Positions 7,298 through 15,954 of a DNA stretch of 42,107 bases are shown in pieces. The notes under the pieces were generated by a model. The model searched no databases, was not told the DNA's origin, and was given only the letters and a program-made list of their open reading frames with translations. A program made the position numbers and the translations under genes. The stretch spans positions 1-42,107 of the forward strand of contig CAVPEV010000025.1 in assembly GCA_963703555.1 (NCBI GenBank). The letters run 5' to 3'. The stretch is from CAVPEV01 sp963703555 (GTDB taxonomy: Bacteria > Actinomycetota > Actinomycetes > Actinomycetales > Cellulomonadaceae). Within the stretch, counting starts at the first letter, position 1. Every line of letters begins with the position of its first letter.

Positions 7298-10159
7298 GTG
7301 ACCACGGACAGCACCGTCGAAGGCATCCCCGCAGCAGGACCGGAGAACCAGCAGCCAGCACCCGCACCGCGTCGGCGCCGAGCCACGCGGCGCAGCAGCG
7401 CCCCGGTCGGCGCGGAGCCGGCCGCGGCCGCAGGCCCGGAGGGGTCCGCGGGTCCGCAGGCACCGACGGGCGCCGAGCAGTCGCCAGCACGGGCTCGATC
7501 GGCTGCACCGCCGGCGGACGGGGCATCGGCCGAGGCGCCGCCGGCGCCGCGCCGGCGGCGGGGCCGCTCGGCACCGTCCACCACCGAGGTCGTGGTGGAG
7601 CAGCCCGGTGCTGCGCCCGTCGTGGCGGCGACGCCTGACGAGCCGGCGCCCGAGGCGCCGGCCACCGCCACGACGCCCCGCCGGCGCCGGAGCTCTCGGC
7701 GTGCCGTCGCGGCGGCGGGCACGCCCGAGGCGCCCGTCGGGGGCGAGGCGACCGGGACGGCGCCGGCCCTCGACGTGCTCGCCGAGCTCGCCGGGACGGT
7801 CGCCGAGGCTGGCGCCGGAGCTGCGGACGCTACGTCGGCGGAGGTCGTCAGCGGGCCGGCGCAGGCAGCCGGTCCGGCTGCCGCGCTGCTGTTCCAGGAG
7901 CCGAGCGTGGTGACCCGGCCGCGTCGTCGCCGCGTCCAGGTCGCCACCGGCGCACCGGAGGAGATCTCCGCAGCGACCCACCACGGCGAGCCGACGGACG
8001 CGCAGGCCCGGCCCGGCGTCGCCGTCGCTCCGGGCGAGCCGGCGCGCACCGCGGCCGGGCCGGACGAGGACGAGGACCAGGACCAGGACCAGGACCAGGA
8101 GGGGACGCACCAGGAACCGGCTGCGCAGGCGCCGGACGAGGAGTCCCAGACCGGCGCCCGGCGGCGTCGCCGGCGTGGTGGGCGTGGTCGCCGCGGTCGC
8201 TCCGGCGGCGATCTGGAGGAGTCGGCCCCGACTGCGCCGGGGGCCGACGAGGAGCCCGCGGACGCGGACGCGGAAGACCACGAGGAGGCGGACGGCGGGG
8301 CGGAGCCCGAGGCGCCCTCGGACGCGGCCGGCGCGGCGCCCAGCAGCAGCCGGCGTCGTCGGCGGCGCCGGTCCGGTCGCAGCGGCGGGAGCGGTGCCGA
8401 CGGCGAGCCACGCACGGCGCGCGACCTGGGCGACGAGGTCACGGCCTTGCGCGGGTCGACCCGCCTGGAGGCCAAGCGGCAGCGCCGCCGGGAGGGCCGT
8501 GACGTCGGCCGTCGCCGCCAGATCCTCACCGAGGCGGAGTTCCTGGCCCGCCGCGAGTCCGTCGAGCGCAGCATGGTGGTGCGCGAGCGGACGGGTCGCA
8601 CGCAGATCGCCGTCCTCGAGGACGGGGTGCTCGTCGAGCACTTCGTGACCCGCGACGCCCAGGTGTCCATGGCCGGCAACGTCTACCTCGGCCGCGTGCA
8701 GAACGTCCTGCCGAGCATGGAGGCGGCGTTCGTGGACATCGGCAAGGGGCGCAACGCCGTGCTCTACGCCGGCGAGGTGAACTGGGACGCAGCCGGCCTG
8801 GAGGGCCAGCCGCGGCGCATCGAGCAGGCGCTCAAGGCGGGCGACCCCGTCATGGTCCAGGTCACCAAGGACCCGATCGGCCACAAGGGGGCGCGGCTGA
8901 CGTCGCAGATCACCCTGGCCGGCCGCTACCTCGTCTTCGTCCCCGGTGGCGGCATGACCGGCATCAGCCGCAAGCTGCCCGACGCCGAGCGGTCGCGGCT
9001 GAAGAAGATCCTGCGCGACGTGGTCCCCGACGACGCCGGCGTCATCGTCCGGACCGCTGCCGAAGGGGCGACCGAGGCCGAGTTGCGCGCGGACATCGAG
9101 CGGTTGCAGGGCCAGTGGGACGCCATCGAGAAGAAGTCCCGCACGGCGTCCGCACCGGCGTTGCTGCAGGGCGAACCGGATCTGGCGATCCGGGTGGTCC
9201 GGGACATCTTCAACGACGACTTCTCCTCGCTGGTGGTCCAGGGTGACCAGGCCTGGGCGGAGGTCTCGGGCTATCTGGCCGACCTCGCGCCGGACTTGGC
9301 CGACCGGGTGACCCGATGGACGTCCGACCGGGACGTGTTCGCCGAGCATCGGATCGACGAGCAGCTCGCCAAGGGGATGGACCGCAAGGTGTGGCTGCCG
9401 TCCGGCGGTTCGCTGGTCATCGACCGCACCGAGGCGATGACCGTCATCGACGTCAACACCGGCAAGTACACCGGCGCCGGCGGGACTCTCGAGGAGACCG
9501 TGACCCGGAACAACCTCGAGGCGGCCGAGGAGATCGTCCGGCAGCTTCGGCTGCGGGACATCGGCGGGATGATCGTCGTCGACTTCATCGACATGGTCCT
9601 GGAGTCCAACCGCGACCTCGTGCTGCGCCGGCTGGTCGAGTGCCTCGGCCGGGACCGGACGAAGCATCAGGTGGCCGAGGTCACCTCGCTCGGGCTCGTC
9701 CAGATGACGCGCAAGCGGGTGGGCCAGGGGCTCGTGGAGGCGTTCAGCGAGACCTGCGAGCACTGCAACGGTCGCGGCTTCATCGTGCACACCGATCCGG
9801 TGGAGCGCCGGGCCGACGCGAACGACGAGGAGTCGGCCACCGCGGCCAGGGGTGGTACGTCGGGGCGCCGGAAGAGTGCCGCCAAGCAGTCGGCGCACGC
9901 CGCGGCCGTCCCGGTGCTGCCGGAGGCCCGGGACGCGGTCAGGGCCACCCTGGCGACCATCGCCGCCGCGGCCGCCCACGCCCACGAGCAGGGCGACGAC
10001 GCGGCCGGCGGCGCCCCTGCCGAGGTCGCGCCCCCGGCTGAGGAGCTGCTCGGCGCTGCCCTGGATGCGGTCGCGGACGCCGTGGCCGGGGCGGTCCGGG
10101 AGGCGCCCGAGCCGGCCGCCGGTGACCGCCCGGAGGTCGACCAGCCGGGCCGTGTTTGA
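7298..10159 (+). CDS. rne: Ribonuclease E/G family endoribonuclease
   Basis: I start the gene at GTG 7298 because AGGAG lies eight bases before it. The protein is about 953 residues. The first ~400 are low-complexity Pro/Ala/acidic sequence with Arg-rich patches (RRRRRGGRGRRGR) and an EDEDQDQDQDQE run, as in actinobacterial RNase E, where they bind RNA and partners. An S1 domain follows (about 450-535, MAGNVYLGRVQNVLPSMEAAFVDIG). Then come the DNase I-like catalytic core with the metal-binding aspartates in IDVNTG (about 716) and VVDFIDM (about 763), and the Zn-link CEHCNGRG (about 820). It cleaves single-stranded AU-rich RNA in mRNA decay and rRNA processing. The C-terminal ~120 residues are again disordered. 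Confidence 0.95.
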   Translation: MTTDSTVEGIPAAGPENQQPAPAPRRRRATRRSSAPVGAEPAAAAGPEGSAGPQAPTGAEQSPARARSAAPPADGASAEAPPAPRRRRGRSAPSTTEVVVEQPGAAPVVAATPDEPAPEAPATATTPRRRRSSRRAVAAAGTPEAPVGGEATGTAPALDVLAELAGTVAEAGAGAADATSAEVVSGPAQAAGPAAALLFQEPSVVTRPRRRRVQVATGAPEEISAATHHGEPTDAQARPGVAVAPGEPARTAAGPDEDEDQDQDQDQEGTHQEPAAQAPDEESQTGARRRRRRGGRGRRGRSGGDLEESAPTAPGADEEPADADAEDHEEADGGAEPEAPSDAAGAAPSSSRRRRRRRSGRSGGSGADGEPRTARDLGDEVTALRGSTRLEAKRQRRREGRDVGRRRQILTEAEFLARRESVERSMVVRERTGRTQIAVLEDGVLVEHFVTRDAQVSMAGNVYLGRVQNVLPSMEAAFVDIGKGRNAVLYAGEVNWDAAGLEGQPRRIEQALKAGDPVMVQVTKDPIGHKGARLTSQITLAGRYLVFVPGGGMTGISRKLPDAERSRLKKILRDVVPDDAGVIVRTAAEGATEAELRADIERLQGQWDAIEKKSRTASAPALLQGEPDLAIRVVRDIFNDDFSSLVVQGDQAWAEVSGYLADLAPDLADRVTRWTSDRDVFAEHRIDEQLAKGMDRKVWLPSGGSLVIDRTEAMTVIDVNTGKYTGAGGTLEETVTRNNLEAAEEIVRQLRLRDIGGMIVVDFIDMVLESNRDLVLRRLVECLGRDRTKHQVAEVTSLGLVQMTRKRVGQGLVEAFSETCEHCNGRGFIVHTDPVERRADANDEESATAARGGTSGRRKSAAKQSAHAAAVPVLPEARDAVRATLATIAAAAAHAHEQGDDAAGGAPAEVAPPAEELLGAALDAVADAVAGAVREAPEPAAGDRPEVDQPGRV

Positions 10160-10184
10160 CCTGCTCGCGCCTGGTCCGTACCCT
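10156..10184 (+). promoter_or_regulatory. Promoter of rplU-rpmA
   Basis: TTGACC (10156-10161) and TACCCT (10179-10184) are separated by 17 bp. The -35 overlaps the rne stop codon. Predicted transcription starts near 10191, giving a leader of about 100 nt before rplU, room for the autogenous control common in ribosomal protein operons. Confidence 0.6.
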
Positions 10185-10294
10185 GGAGCGTCGGCGTCCG
10201 CGCCGATCCAGCGCGCGCAGGCGCGACCCCCTCAGCGTGAGTGGTGGACCTGTGTCCGCGGCGAGCGCCGACCAGACGAGTTCGACGAGCAGAG

Positions 10295-10615
10295 ATGAGC
10301 AGCACCGTGGTCTACGCGATCGTGAAGGCGGGCGGCCGCCAGGAGAAGGTCGCCGTGGGCGACGTCGTCGTCGTCGACCGGATGGCCGCGGCGGCCGGCT
10401 CGACGGTCGAGCTGCCCGCGCTGCTCCTGGTGGACGGCCCGACCGTGACCACCGACGCTGCGGCGCTGGCCGGGGTCACGGTCACCGCCGAGGTCGTGCA
10501 GGACGAGAAGGGGCCGAAGATCGACATCCTCCGGTTCCACAACAAGACGGGCTACCGCCGCCGGCAGGGTCACCGCCAGAAGCTCACCCGTCTGAAGGTC
10601 ACCGGCATCCAGTGA
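10295..10615 (+). CDS. rplU: 50S ribosomal protein L21 (bL21)
   Basis: The reading frame encodes 106 residues with the L21 hallmarks VYAIVKAGGRQEKVAVGDVV near the start and the C-terminal RFHNKTGYRRRQGHRQKLT, which contacts 23S rRNA. L21 usually begins (M)VYAIV, so the GTG at 10307 is an alternative start. I list ATG 10295, which adds MSST. It precedes rpmA as in most bacteria. Confidence 0.95.
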   Translation: MSSTVVYAIVKAGGRQEKVAVGDVVVVDRMAAAAGSTVELPALLLVDGPTVTTDAAALAGVTVTAEVVQDEKGPKIDILRFHNKTGYRRRQGHRQKLTRLKVTGIQ

Positions 10616-10685
10616 CCTGCGGACCGGCAGCCCCGGCCGCGCACCGAACCCCCAGCCTCTGCTCAGCACGAAAGCAGGCCTCCTG

Positions 10686-10937
10686 ATGGCACACAAGAAG
10701 GGCGCGAGCTCCTCGCGCAACGGCCGTGACTCGAACGCCCAGCGCCTCGGCGTGAAGCGGTTCGGCGGCCAGACGGTCAACGCCGGCGAGATCCTCGTCC
10801 GCCAGCACGGCACGCACTTCCACCCGGGCGCCAACGTCGGCCGGGGTGGCGACGACACGCTGTTCGCGCTGGCCCCCGGTGCCGTCCAGTTCGGCACGCG
10901 GCGGGGCCGTCGCGTCGTCGACGTCCTGGTGGACTGA
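10686..10937 (+). CDS. rpmA: 50S ribosomal protein L27 (bL27)
   Basis: The 83-residue protein starts MAHKKGASSSRNGRDSNAQR, whose N-terminal tail reaches the peptidyl-transferase centre in known ribosomes, followed by GVKRFGGQTVNAGEILVRQ and the GTHFHPG motif. It needs no N-terminal processing, unlike Firmicutes L27. It lies 70 bp after rplU and is followed by a strong terminator hairpin. Confidence 0.97.
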   Translation: MAHKKGASSSRNGRDSNAQRLGVKRFGGQTVNAGEILVRQHGTHFHPGANVGRGGDDTLFALAPGAVQFGTRRGRRVVDVLVD

Positions 10938-10955
10938 TCCGCCGCACGCGATCGC

Positions 10956-10986
10956 GAAGGGGCGCACCGCGGCGGTGCGCCCCTTC
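10956..10986 (+). terminator. Terminator hairpin after rpmA
   Basis: A perfect 14-bp GC-rich stem, GAAGGGGCGCACCG with its complement and a 3-nt loop, starts 18 bp after the rpmA stop. No long T-run follows, as is common in actinobacteria. It separates rplU-rpmA from obgE. Confidence 0.8.
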
Positions 10987-11047
10987 GTCGTCCCGTCCCG
11001 CGTGCGGCCGGCCGGCGTCCAGCTTCGAGACCACCGGGAGGTGAGCC

Positions 11048-12559
11048 ATGGTCAGCTTCGTCGACCGGGTCGTCCTGTACGCGCACGGCGGTGACGGCGG
11101 GAACGGCTGCGCCTCGGTGCACCGGGAGAAGTTCAAGCCGCTCGGTGGCCCCGACGGCGGCAACGGCGGCGACGGCGGCGACGTCGTGCTCGTCGTGGAC
11201 CCCCAGGTGACCACCCTGCTCGACATCCACCACGCCCCGCACCGCACGGCGCCGTCCGGCACGGCCGGTATGGGCGACCACCGGCAGGGTGCGACCGGCC
11301 ACGACCTCGTCGTGCCGGTACCCGACGGCACCGTGGTCAAGACCTCCGACGGGCAGCTCGTCGCCGACCTCGTGGGGGCGGGCATGCGGTTCGTCCTGGC
11401 TCCCGGCGGCCGCGGCGGCCTGGGCAACGAGGCGCTGGCCGGACCTCGGCGCAAGGCTCCCGGGTTCGCGCTGCTGGGCGAGCCCGGAGAGGAGGCCGAC
11501 GTCGTCCTCGAGCTGAAGACGATCGCCGACGTCGCGCTGGTCGGTTACCCGAGCGCCGGCAAGTCCAGCCTGGTCGCGGCGATGTCCGCGGCACGGCCGA
11601 AGATCGCCGACTACCCGTTCACCACCCTCGTGCCCAACCTGGGGGTGGTGCAGGCCGGGGACGCCCGGTTCACCGTCGCGGACGTCCCCGGTCTCATTCC
11701 CGGGGCGAGCCAGGGCCGTGGGCTCGGTCTGGACTTTCTGCGGCACGTCGAGCGCTGCGCCGTCATCGTGCACGTGCTCGACTGCGCCACGCTGGACCCG
11801 GGCCGGGACCCGGTGAGCGACCTGGACGTCATCGAGGCCGAGCTTGCCGCCTACGAGGGTGACCTGGGCATCGAGGGGGGGCGCGTGCCGCTCACCGAGC
11901 GGCCGCGACTGGTCGTGCTGCACAAGATCGACGTGCCGGAGGCCCGGGAGCTGGCGGAGCTGGTGCGGCCCGAGATCGAGGCGCGGGGGCTGCCCGTGCT
12001 CGAGGTGTCCAGCGTGAGCCACGAGGGGTTGCGCCCGCTGACCTTCGCGCTGGCCGAGATGGTCGCGCGGGCCCGGCGCGCGGCACCGGCCGCGCCGACC
12101 CGGCGGGTGCTGCGGCCGGCCGCCGTCGACGCAGCCGCGTTCACGGTGACCAGGCGCGCCGAGGCCGGTCACGTGTGGTTCCAGGTCCGGGGGACCAAGC
12201 CCGAACGCTGGGTCCGCCAGACCGACTTCACGAACGACGAGGCCGTCGGCTACCTGGCGGACCGGCTGGCGCGCCTGGGCGTGGAGGACGCCCTGTTCGG
12301 CGCCGGTGCGCTGGCCGGGGCCGAGGTCGTCATCGGCGACGGACCCGACGCGGTGGTGTTCGACTGGGAGCCGACCCTGCTCACCGGGCCGGAGCTGCTG
12401 GGCGGCCCGCGCGGCACGGACGTGCGGCTGGAAGAGCGGTCGCGGCGCGGCAACGACGAGCGCCGCCGGGAGCACCACGACCGGATGGCCGCCAAGTCTG
12501 CCGCCCGCGACGAGCTGTGGACCGAGCGCGAGGCCGGTCTGTGGACCGACGCCGACTGA
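11048..12559 (+). CDS. obgE: Obg-family ribosome-assembly GTPase
   Basis: The 503-residue protein shows the three Obg domains. The glycine-rich Obg fold covers about residues 1-158 (MVSFVDRVVLYAHGGDGGNG, KFKPLGGPDGGNGGDGGD). The GTPase domain has G1 GYPSAGKSS at about 166, G3 DVPG and G4 HKID. A C-terminal OCT domain covers about 350-430, followed by a charged tail (RRREHHDRMAAKSAARDEL). It acts in late 50S subunit assembly and the stringent response. The ATG is preceded by GGGAGGTGAGCC. Position after rpmA is the conserved arrangement. Confidence 0.96.
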   Translation: MVSFVDRVVLYAHGGDGGNGCASVHREKFKPLGGPDGGNGGDGGDVVLVVDPQVTTLLDIHHAPHRTAPSGTAGMGDHRQGATGHDLVVPVPDGTVVKTSDGQLVADLVGAGMRFVLAPGGRGGLGNEALAGPRRKAPGFALLGEPGEEADVVLELKTIADVALVGYPSAGKSSLVAAMSAARPKIADYPFTTLVPNLGVVQAGDARFTVADVPGLIPGASQGRGLGLDFLRHVERCAVIVHVLDCATLDPGRDPVSDLDVIEAELAAYEGDLGIEGGRVPLTERPRLVVLHKIDVPEARELAELVRPEIEARGLPVLEVSSVSHEGLRPLTFALAEMVARARRAAPAAPTRRVLRPAAVDAAAFTVTRRAEAGHVWFQVRGTKPERWVRQTDFTNDEAVGYLADRLARLGVEDALFGAGALAGAEVVIGDGPDAVVFDWEPTLLTGPELLGGPRGTDVRLEERSRRGNDERRREHHDRMAAKSAARDELWTEREAGLWTDAD

Positions 12560-12603
12560 CCGGACGGCCCGGAGCACAACTGACCGGACGGCCCGGAGGA
12601 CAA
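12556..12603 (+). repeat. Two tandem 24-bp copies before proB
   Basis: Two adjacent 24-bp units, CTGACCGGACGGCCCGGAG then C or G then ACAA, differ at one base. The first contains the obgE stop codon, and the second supplies the GGAGGA ribosome site of proB, nine bases before its ATG. The copy number of the repeat therefore sets the obgE-proB spacing. Confidence 0.85.
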
Positions 12604-12611
12604 TCGCTGCC

Positions 12612-13790
12612 ATGAGCCCCCCACCCGTGCTGCAGACGCGCAGCGACCTCGCCGGGGCCGGCCGCATCGTCGTCAAGGTGGGGTCCTCCTGCCTGACCGA
12701 CGCAACCGGCCACCTGGACCGTGGCCGGGTGCGCGCCCTGGTCGACGTGCTCGCCGCGCGGCGGGAGGCCGGGGGACAGGTCGTCCTGGTCTCCTCGGGC
12801 GCCATCGCGGCAGGCATCGGCCCGCTGGGACTGTCGGCCAGGCCTCGGGACCTGGCCACCCAGCAAGCGGCCGCGTCGGTCGGTCAGGGGCTGCTCATCG
12901 CGCACTACGCCCGTGCCTTCGCCGACCACGGGCTGCGGGTCGCCCAGGTGCTGCTCACCGAGGAGGACACGGTGCGCCGTGCCCGGTACCGCAACGCGCA
13001 GCGGGCGCTGGACCGGCTGCTCGACCTGGGCATCACGCCCGTCGTCAACGAGAACGACGTGGTCGCCACCGACGAGATCCGGCTGGGGGACAACGACCGG
13101 CTTGCCGCCCTGGTGTCCCACCTGGTGCACGCGGACGCGCTGGTCCTGCTCACGGACGTCGACGCGCTGTACACGGCTGCCCCGTCCCGGCCCGGTGCGC
13201 GGCGGGTGCCCGTCGTGCGGGGGGCCGCCGACCTGGCGGGTGTGGACGTCTCCCGGCGGGGCAGCGCGGTGGGAACTGGCGGGATGGTCACCAAGCTGGA
13301 GTCGGTGTCGATCGCGACCGGCTCGGGCATCCCGGTGGTGCTCACCTCGGCCGAGCGGGCTGCGGCCGCACTCGCCGGCGAGGACGTCGGGACCTGGTTC
13401 GCCGCGACCGGGCGGCGCGCGCCGACCCGGCTGCTGTGGCTGGCCCACGCCGCGCGCACCCGCGGGCGGCTGGTCCTGGACGCCGGAGCCGTCGCGGCCG
13501 TCGTGGAGCGAGGCTCGTCCCTGCTGGCCGCCGGCGTGGTCGGCGTGGAGGGCGAGTTCGAGGCCGGCGACCCCGTGGAGCTGGTCGGCCCCGACGGCGT
13601 GGTCGTCGCCCGCGGCCTGGTGGCGTTCGGCACCGGCGAGGTGCCCGCCCTGCTCGGCCGATCGACGGCGGAGCTGCGGCGTACGCTCGGTCCCGGCTAC
13701 GACCGGGAGCTGGTGCACCGTGACGACTTGGTGCTGGTCCGCCGCCGCCCCGCTCGTCGGCGCGTCGACGGGGTTAGTCTTCCCCGATGA
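12612..13790 (+). CDS. proB: Glutamate 5-kinase
   Basis: The 392-residue protein has the amino-acid kinase domain (about residues 15-265: RIVVKVGSSCLT, VSSGAIAAGI, NENDVVATDEIRLGDND, GTGGMVTKLE) and a C-terminal PUA domain (about 285-370). It phosphorylates glutamate to glutamyl-5-phosphate, the first and feedback-regulated step of proline synthesis. The start ATG 12612 has CGGAGGA upstream. It overlaps proA by four bases, coupling the two enzymes of the unstable intermediate. Confidence 0.96.
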   Translation: MSPPPVLQTRSDLAGAGRIVVKVGSSCLTDATGHLDRGRVRALVDVLAARREAGGQVVLVSSGAIAAGIGPLGLSARPRDLATQQAAASVGQGLLIAHYARAFADHGLRVAQVLLTEEDTVRRARYRNAQRALDRLLDLGITPVVNENDVVATDEIRLGDNDRLAALVSHLVHADALVLLTDVDALYTAAPSRPGARRVPVVRGAADLAGVDVSRRGSAVGTGGMVTKLESVSIATGSGIPVVLTSAERAAAALAGEDVGTWFAATGRRAPTRLLWLAHAARTRGRLVLDAGAVAAVVERGSSLLAAGVVGVEGEFEAGDPVELVGPDGVVVARGLVAFGTGEVPALLGRSTAELRRTLGPGYDRELVHRDDLVLVRRRPARRRVDGVSLPR

Positions 13791-15106
13791 CGGTGCACGC
13801 TCCTGATCAGCCTGCGTCCGGGTCCCTGCCCGAACCGGCGGACGACGTGGCCGGGTCGGTGCTCGAGGTGGCCGGGCGGGCGAAGAGTGCCGCCCGCTCC
13901 CTGGCGACCGCGAACAGGTCCACGAAGGACGCCGTGCTGCACGCCACGGCCGCCGCGCTGCGGGGGGCGGGCCCGCAGATCGTCGCCGCCAACGCCACGG
14001 ACCTCCAGCGCGGTCGCGCCCGCGGCACGTCGCCGGGGCTGCTCGACCGTCTGGAGCTGACGGAGGGACGGATCGACGCCATCGCGGACGCCCTGGAGGA
14101 CCTGGCTCGTCTGCCCGACCCGGTCGGGGAGGTGGTCCGCGGGTCGACGTTGCCCAACGGCCTGCGCCTGCGCCAGCTGCGGGTGCCGCTCGGCGTGGTG
14201 GGGATGATCTACGAGGCACGGCCGAACGTCACCGTCGACGCGGCCGGGCTGGCGCTGAAGAGCGGGAACGCGGTGATCCTGCGCGGTGGCTCCGCGGCCG
14301 CGGCGACCAATGCGGTCATCGTGGACGTGCTGCGGGCGGCGGTGGCGGGCCAGGGTCTGCCCGCCGACCTCGTGCAGTCGATCGACGGCTACGGCCGTGC
14401 CGGTGCGGTCGCGCTCATGCACGCCCGCGGGCTGGTGGACGTGCTCATCCCGCGGGGTGGCGCCGACCTCATCGCCACGGTGGTCCGGGAGGCGACGGTC
14501 CCGGTCATCGAGACCGGGGTGGGCAACTGCCACGTCTACGTCGACGCCTCCGCCGACCCGGCGATGGCGCTGCGCATCATCCTCAACGCGAAGACCCAGC
14601 GGGTCGGTGTGTGCAACGCCGCCGAGACGCTGCTCGTGCACCGCGCCGCGGCGGACGCGTTCCTGCCGTCGGCGCTGGCGGCGCTCGCCGAGGCCGGTGT
14701 GACGATCCACGCGGACCCGGCGACGGCCGCGCTGGCGCCGCCGGGCCTGACGGTGCAGCCGGCGACGGACGTGGACTGGGCGACGGAGTACCTGTCGCTG
14801 GATCTCGCCGTGCGGGTCGTGGACAGCCTCGACGCGGCGATCGAGCACATCCGCAGCTGGACGTCCGGGCACACCGAGGCCATCGTCACCCAGGACCTGG
14901 CGGCGTCCGAGCGGTTCGTCGCGGAACTGGATTCGGCGGCGATCCTGGTCAACGCGTCCACCCGGTTCACCGACGGTGCCCAGCTAGGGCTCGGTGCCGA
15001 GATCGGCATCTCCACCCAGAAGCTGCACGCGCGGGGGCCGATGGGTCTGGCCGAGCTCACCACCACGAAGTGGGTCGTCCACGGGGACGGACAGGTCCGG
15101 CCGTGA
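13787..15106 (+). CDS. proA: Gamma-glutamyl phosphate reductase
   Basis: The 439-residue protein carries the aldehyde-dehydrogenase-like fold with PLGVVGMIYEARPNVTVDAA, SGNAVILRGGSAA, VIETGVGNCHVYVD and the catalytic cysteine in RVGVCNAAETLL. It uses NADPH to reduce glutamyl-5-phosphate to glutamate semialdehyde in proline synthesis. It overlaps proB (ATGA). The first ~20 residues, Pro/Ser-rich, are not conserved in the family, so a later start is possible. Confidence 0.96.
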   Translation: MTVHAPDQPASGSLPEPADDVAGSVLEVAGRAKSAARSLATANRSTKDAVLHATAAALRGAGPQIVAANATDLQRGRARGTSPGLLDRLELTEGRIDAIADALEDLARLPDPVGEVVRGSTLPNGLRLRQLRVPLGVVGMIYEARPNVTVDAAGLALKSGNAVILRGGSAAAATNAVIVDVLRAAVAGQGLPADLVQSIDGYGRAGAVALMHARGLVDVLIPRGGADLIATVVREATVPVIETGVGNCHVYVDASADPAMALRIILNAKTQRVGVCNAAETLLVHRAAADAFLPSALAALAEAGVTIHADPATAALAPPGLTVQPATDVDWATEYLSLDLAVRVVDSLDAAIEHIRSWTSGHTEAIVTQDLAASERFVAELDSAAILVNASTRFTDGAQLGLGAEIGISTQKLHARGPMGLAELTTTKWVVHGDGQVRP

Positions 15107-15176
15107 GCTCGGGCAGGTCGCCGTCCGTGCGACACTGGAGGTTAAGCAACCCGTCGAGGCGCCTGAGGTGATCCAC

Positions 15177-15323
15177 GTGCACACTGCCCTGCTCGCTGCC
15201 GAGGAGGCCGCCGGCTCAGCGGTCGGGGTACCGCCGCTGCTGGCCGGGGCCGCGGCGTTCGGAGCGCTGGTGGCGTTGCTCTTGGTCGCGTACGCCTTCC
15301 GGAGCGTGGGCACCCGCCACTGA
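15177..15323 (+). CDS. Small single-pass membrane protein between proA and nadD
   Basis: A 48-residue frame starts at GTG 15177 with GAGGTGA seven bases before it. It has one clear transmembrane helix (LLAGAAAFGALVALLLVAYAF) and a short basic C-terminus (RSVGTRH). Small hydrophobic proteins are often found at this place in actinobacterial genomes. No function is known to me. The spacing to nadD is 28 bp, suggesting co-transcription. Confidence 0.65.
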   Translation: MHTALLAAEEAAGSAVGVPPLLAGAAAFGALVALLLVAYAFRSVGTRH

Positions 15324-15351
15324 CGGGCGCGACGGGAGCGGGACTGGTCCG

Positions 15352-15954
15352 ATGATGCAGCGACTGAGGCTGGGCGTGATGGGCGGCACCTTCGACCCCA
15401 TCCACAACGGTCACCTGGTGGCCGCCAGCGAGGTCGCGGCGACGTTCCGCCTCGACGAGGTGGTGTTCGTCCCCACCGGCGAGTCCGCCGTCAAGCAGGG
15501 ATCGGGCGTCAGCCCGGCCGAGCACCGTTACCTGATGACCGTCATCGCCACCGCGTCCAACCCGCGGTTCACGGTCAGCCGTGTGGACATCGACCGGCCC
15601 GGGCTGACTTACACGGCGGACACCCTGCGCGACCTGCGCCATGAGCGCCCCGATGCCGACCTGTACTTCATCTCCGGCGCGGACGCGATCACGCAGATCT
15701 TTCAGTGGAAGGATCCTGATCGGTTGTTCGAGCAGGCGCACTTCGTCGCCGTGACCCGGCCCGGGCACACGCTCTCCATCGCCGGGCTGCCACCGGAGCA
15801 CGTCTCTCAGCTGGAGGTCCCGGCGCTGGCGATCTCGTCCACCGACGTGCGCGCCCGAGCCCGGGCCGGCCAGCCCGTCTGGTACCTGGTACCGGACGGC
15901 GTCGTCCAGTACATCGCCAAGCACGGGCTGTATCGAGGGAGTCGACATGCCTGA
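15352..15954 (+). CDS. nadD: Nicotinate-nucleotide adenylyltransferase
   Basis: The 200-residue nucleotidyltransferase has the GGTFDPIHNGHL motif near the N-terminus, with the catalytic HxGH histidines, and the C-terminal ISSTDVRARARAG motif. YFISGADA is also typical. It joins ATP and nicotinate mononucleotide to form deamido-NAD in NAD synthesis. It overlaps the next gene by eight bases. Confidence 0.96.
   Translation: MMQRLRLGVMGGTFDPIHNGHLVAASEVAATFRLDEVVFVPTGESAVKQGSGVSPAEHRYLMTVIATASNPRFTVSRVDIDRPGLTYTADTLRDLRHERPDADLYFISGADAITQIFQWKDPDRLFEQAHFVAVTRPGHTLSIAGLPPEHVSQLEVPALAISSTDVRARARAGQPVWYLVPDGVVQYIAKHGLYRGSRHA

Noticed and set aside
7145..9985. Long minus-strand frame opposite rne
   Set aside because: No recognisable domain; rne on the plus strand has S1, catalytic and Zn-link motifs.
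10232..12859. Long minus-strand frame opposite rplU, rpmA and obgE
   Set aside because: Antisense of three clear core genes, with His/Gly/Arg-rich translation typical of shadow frames.
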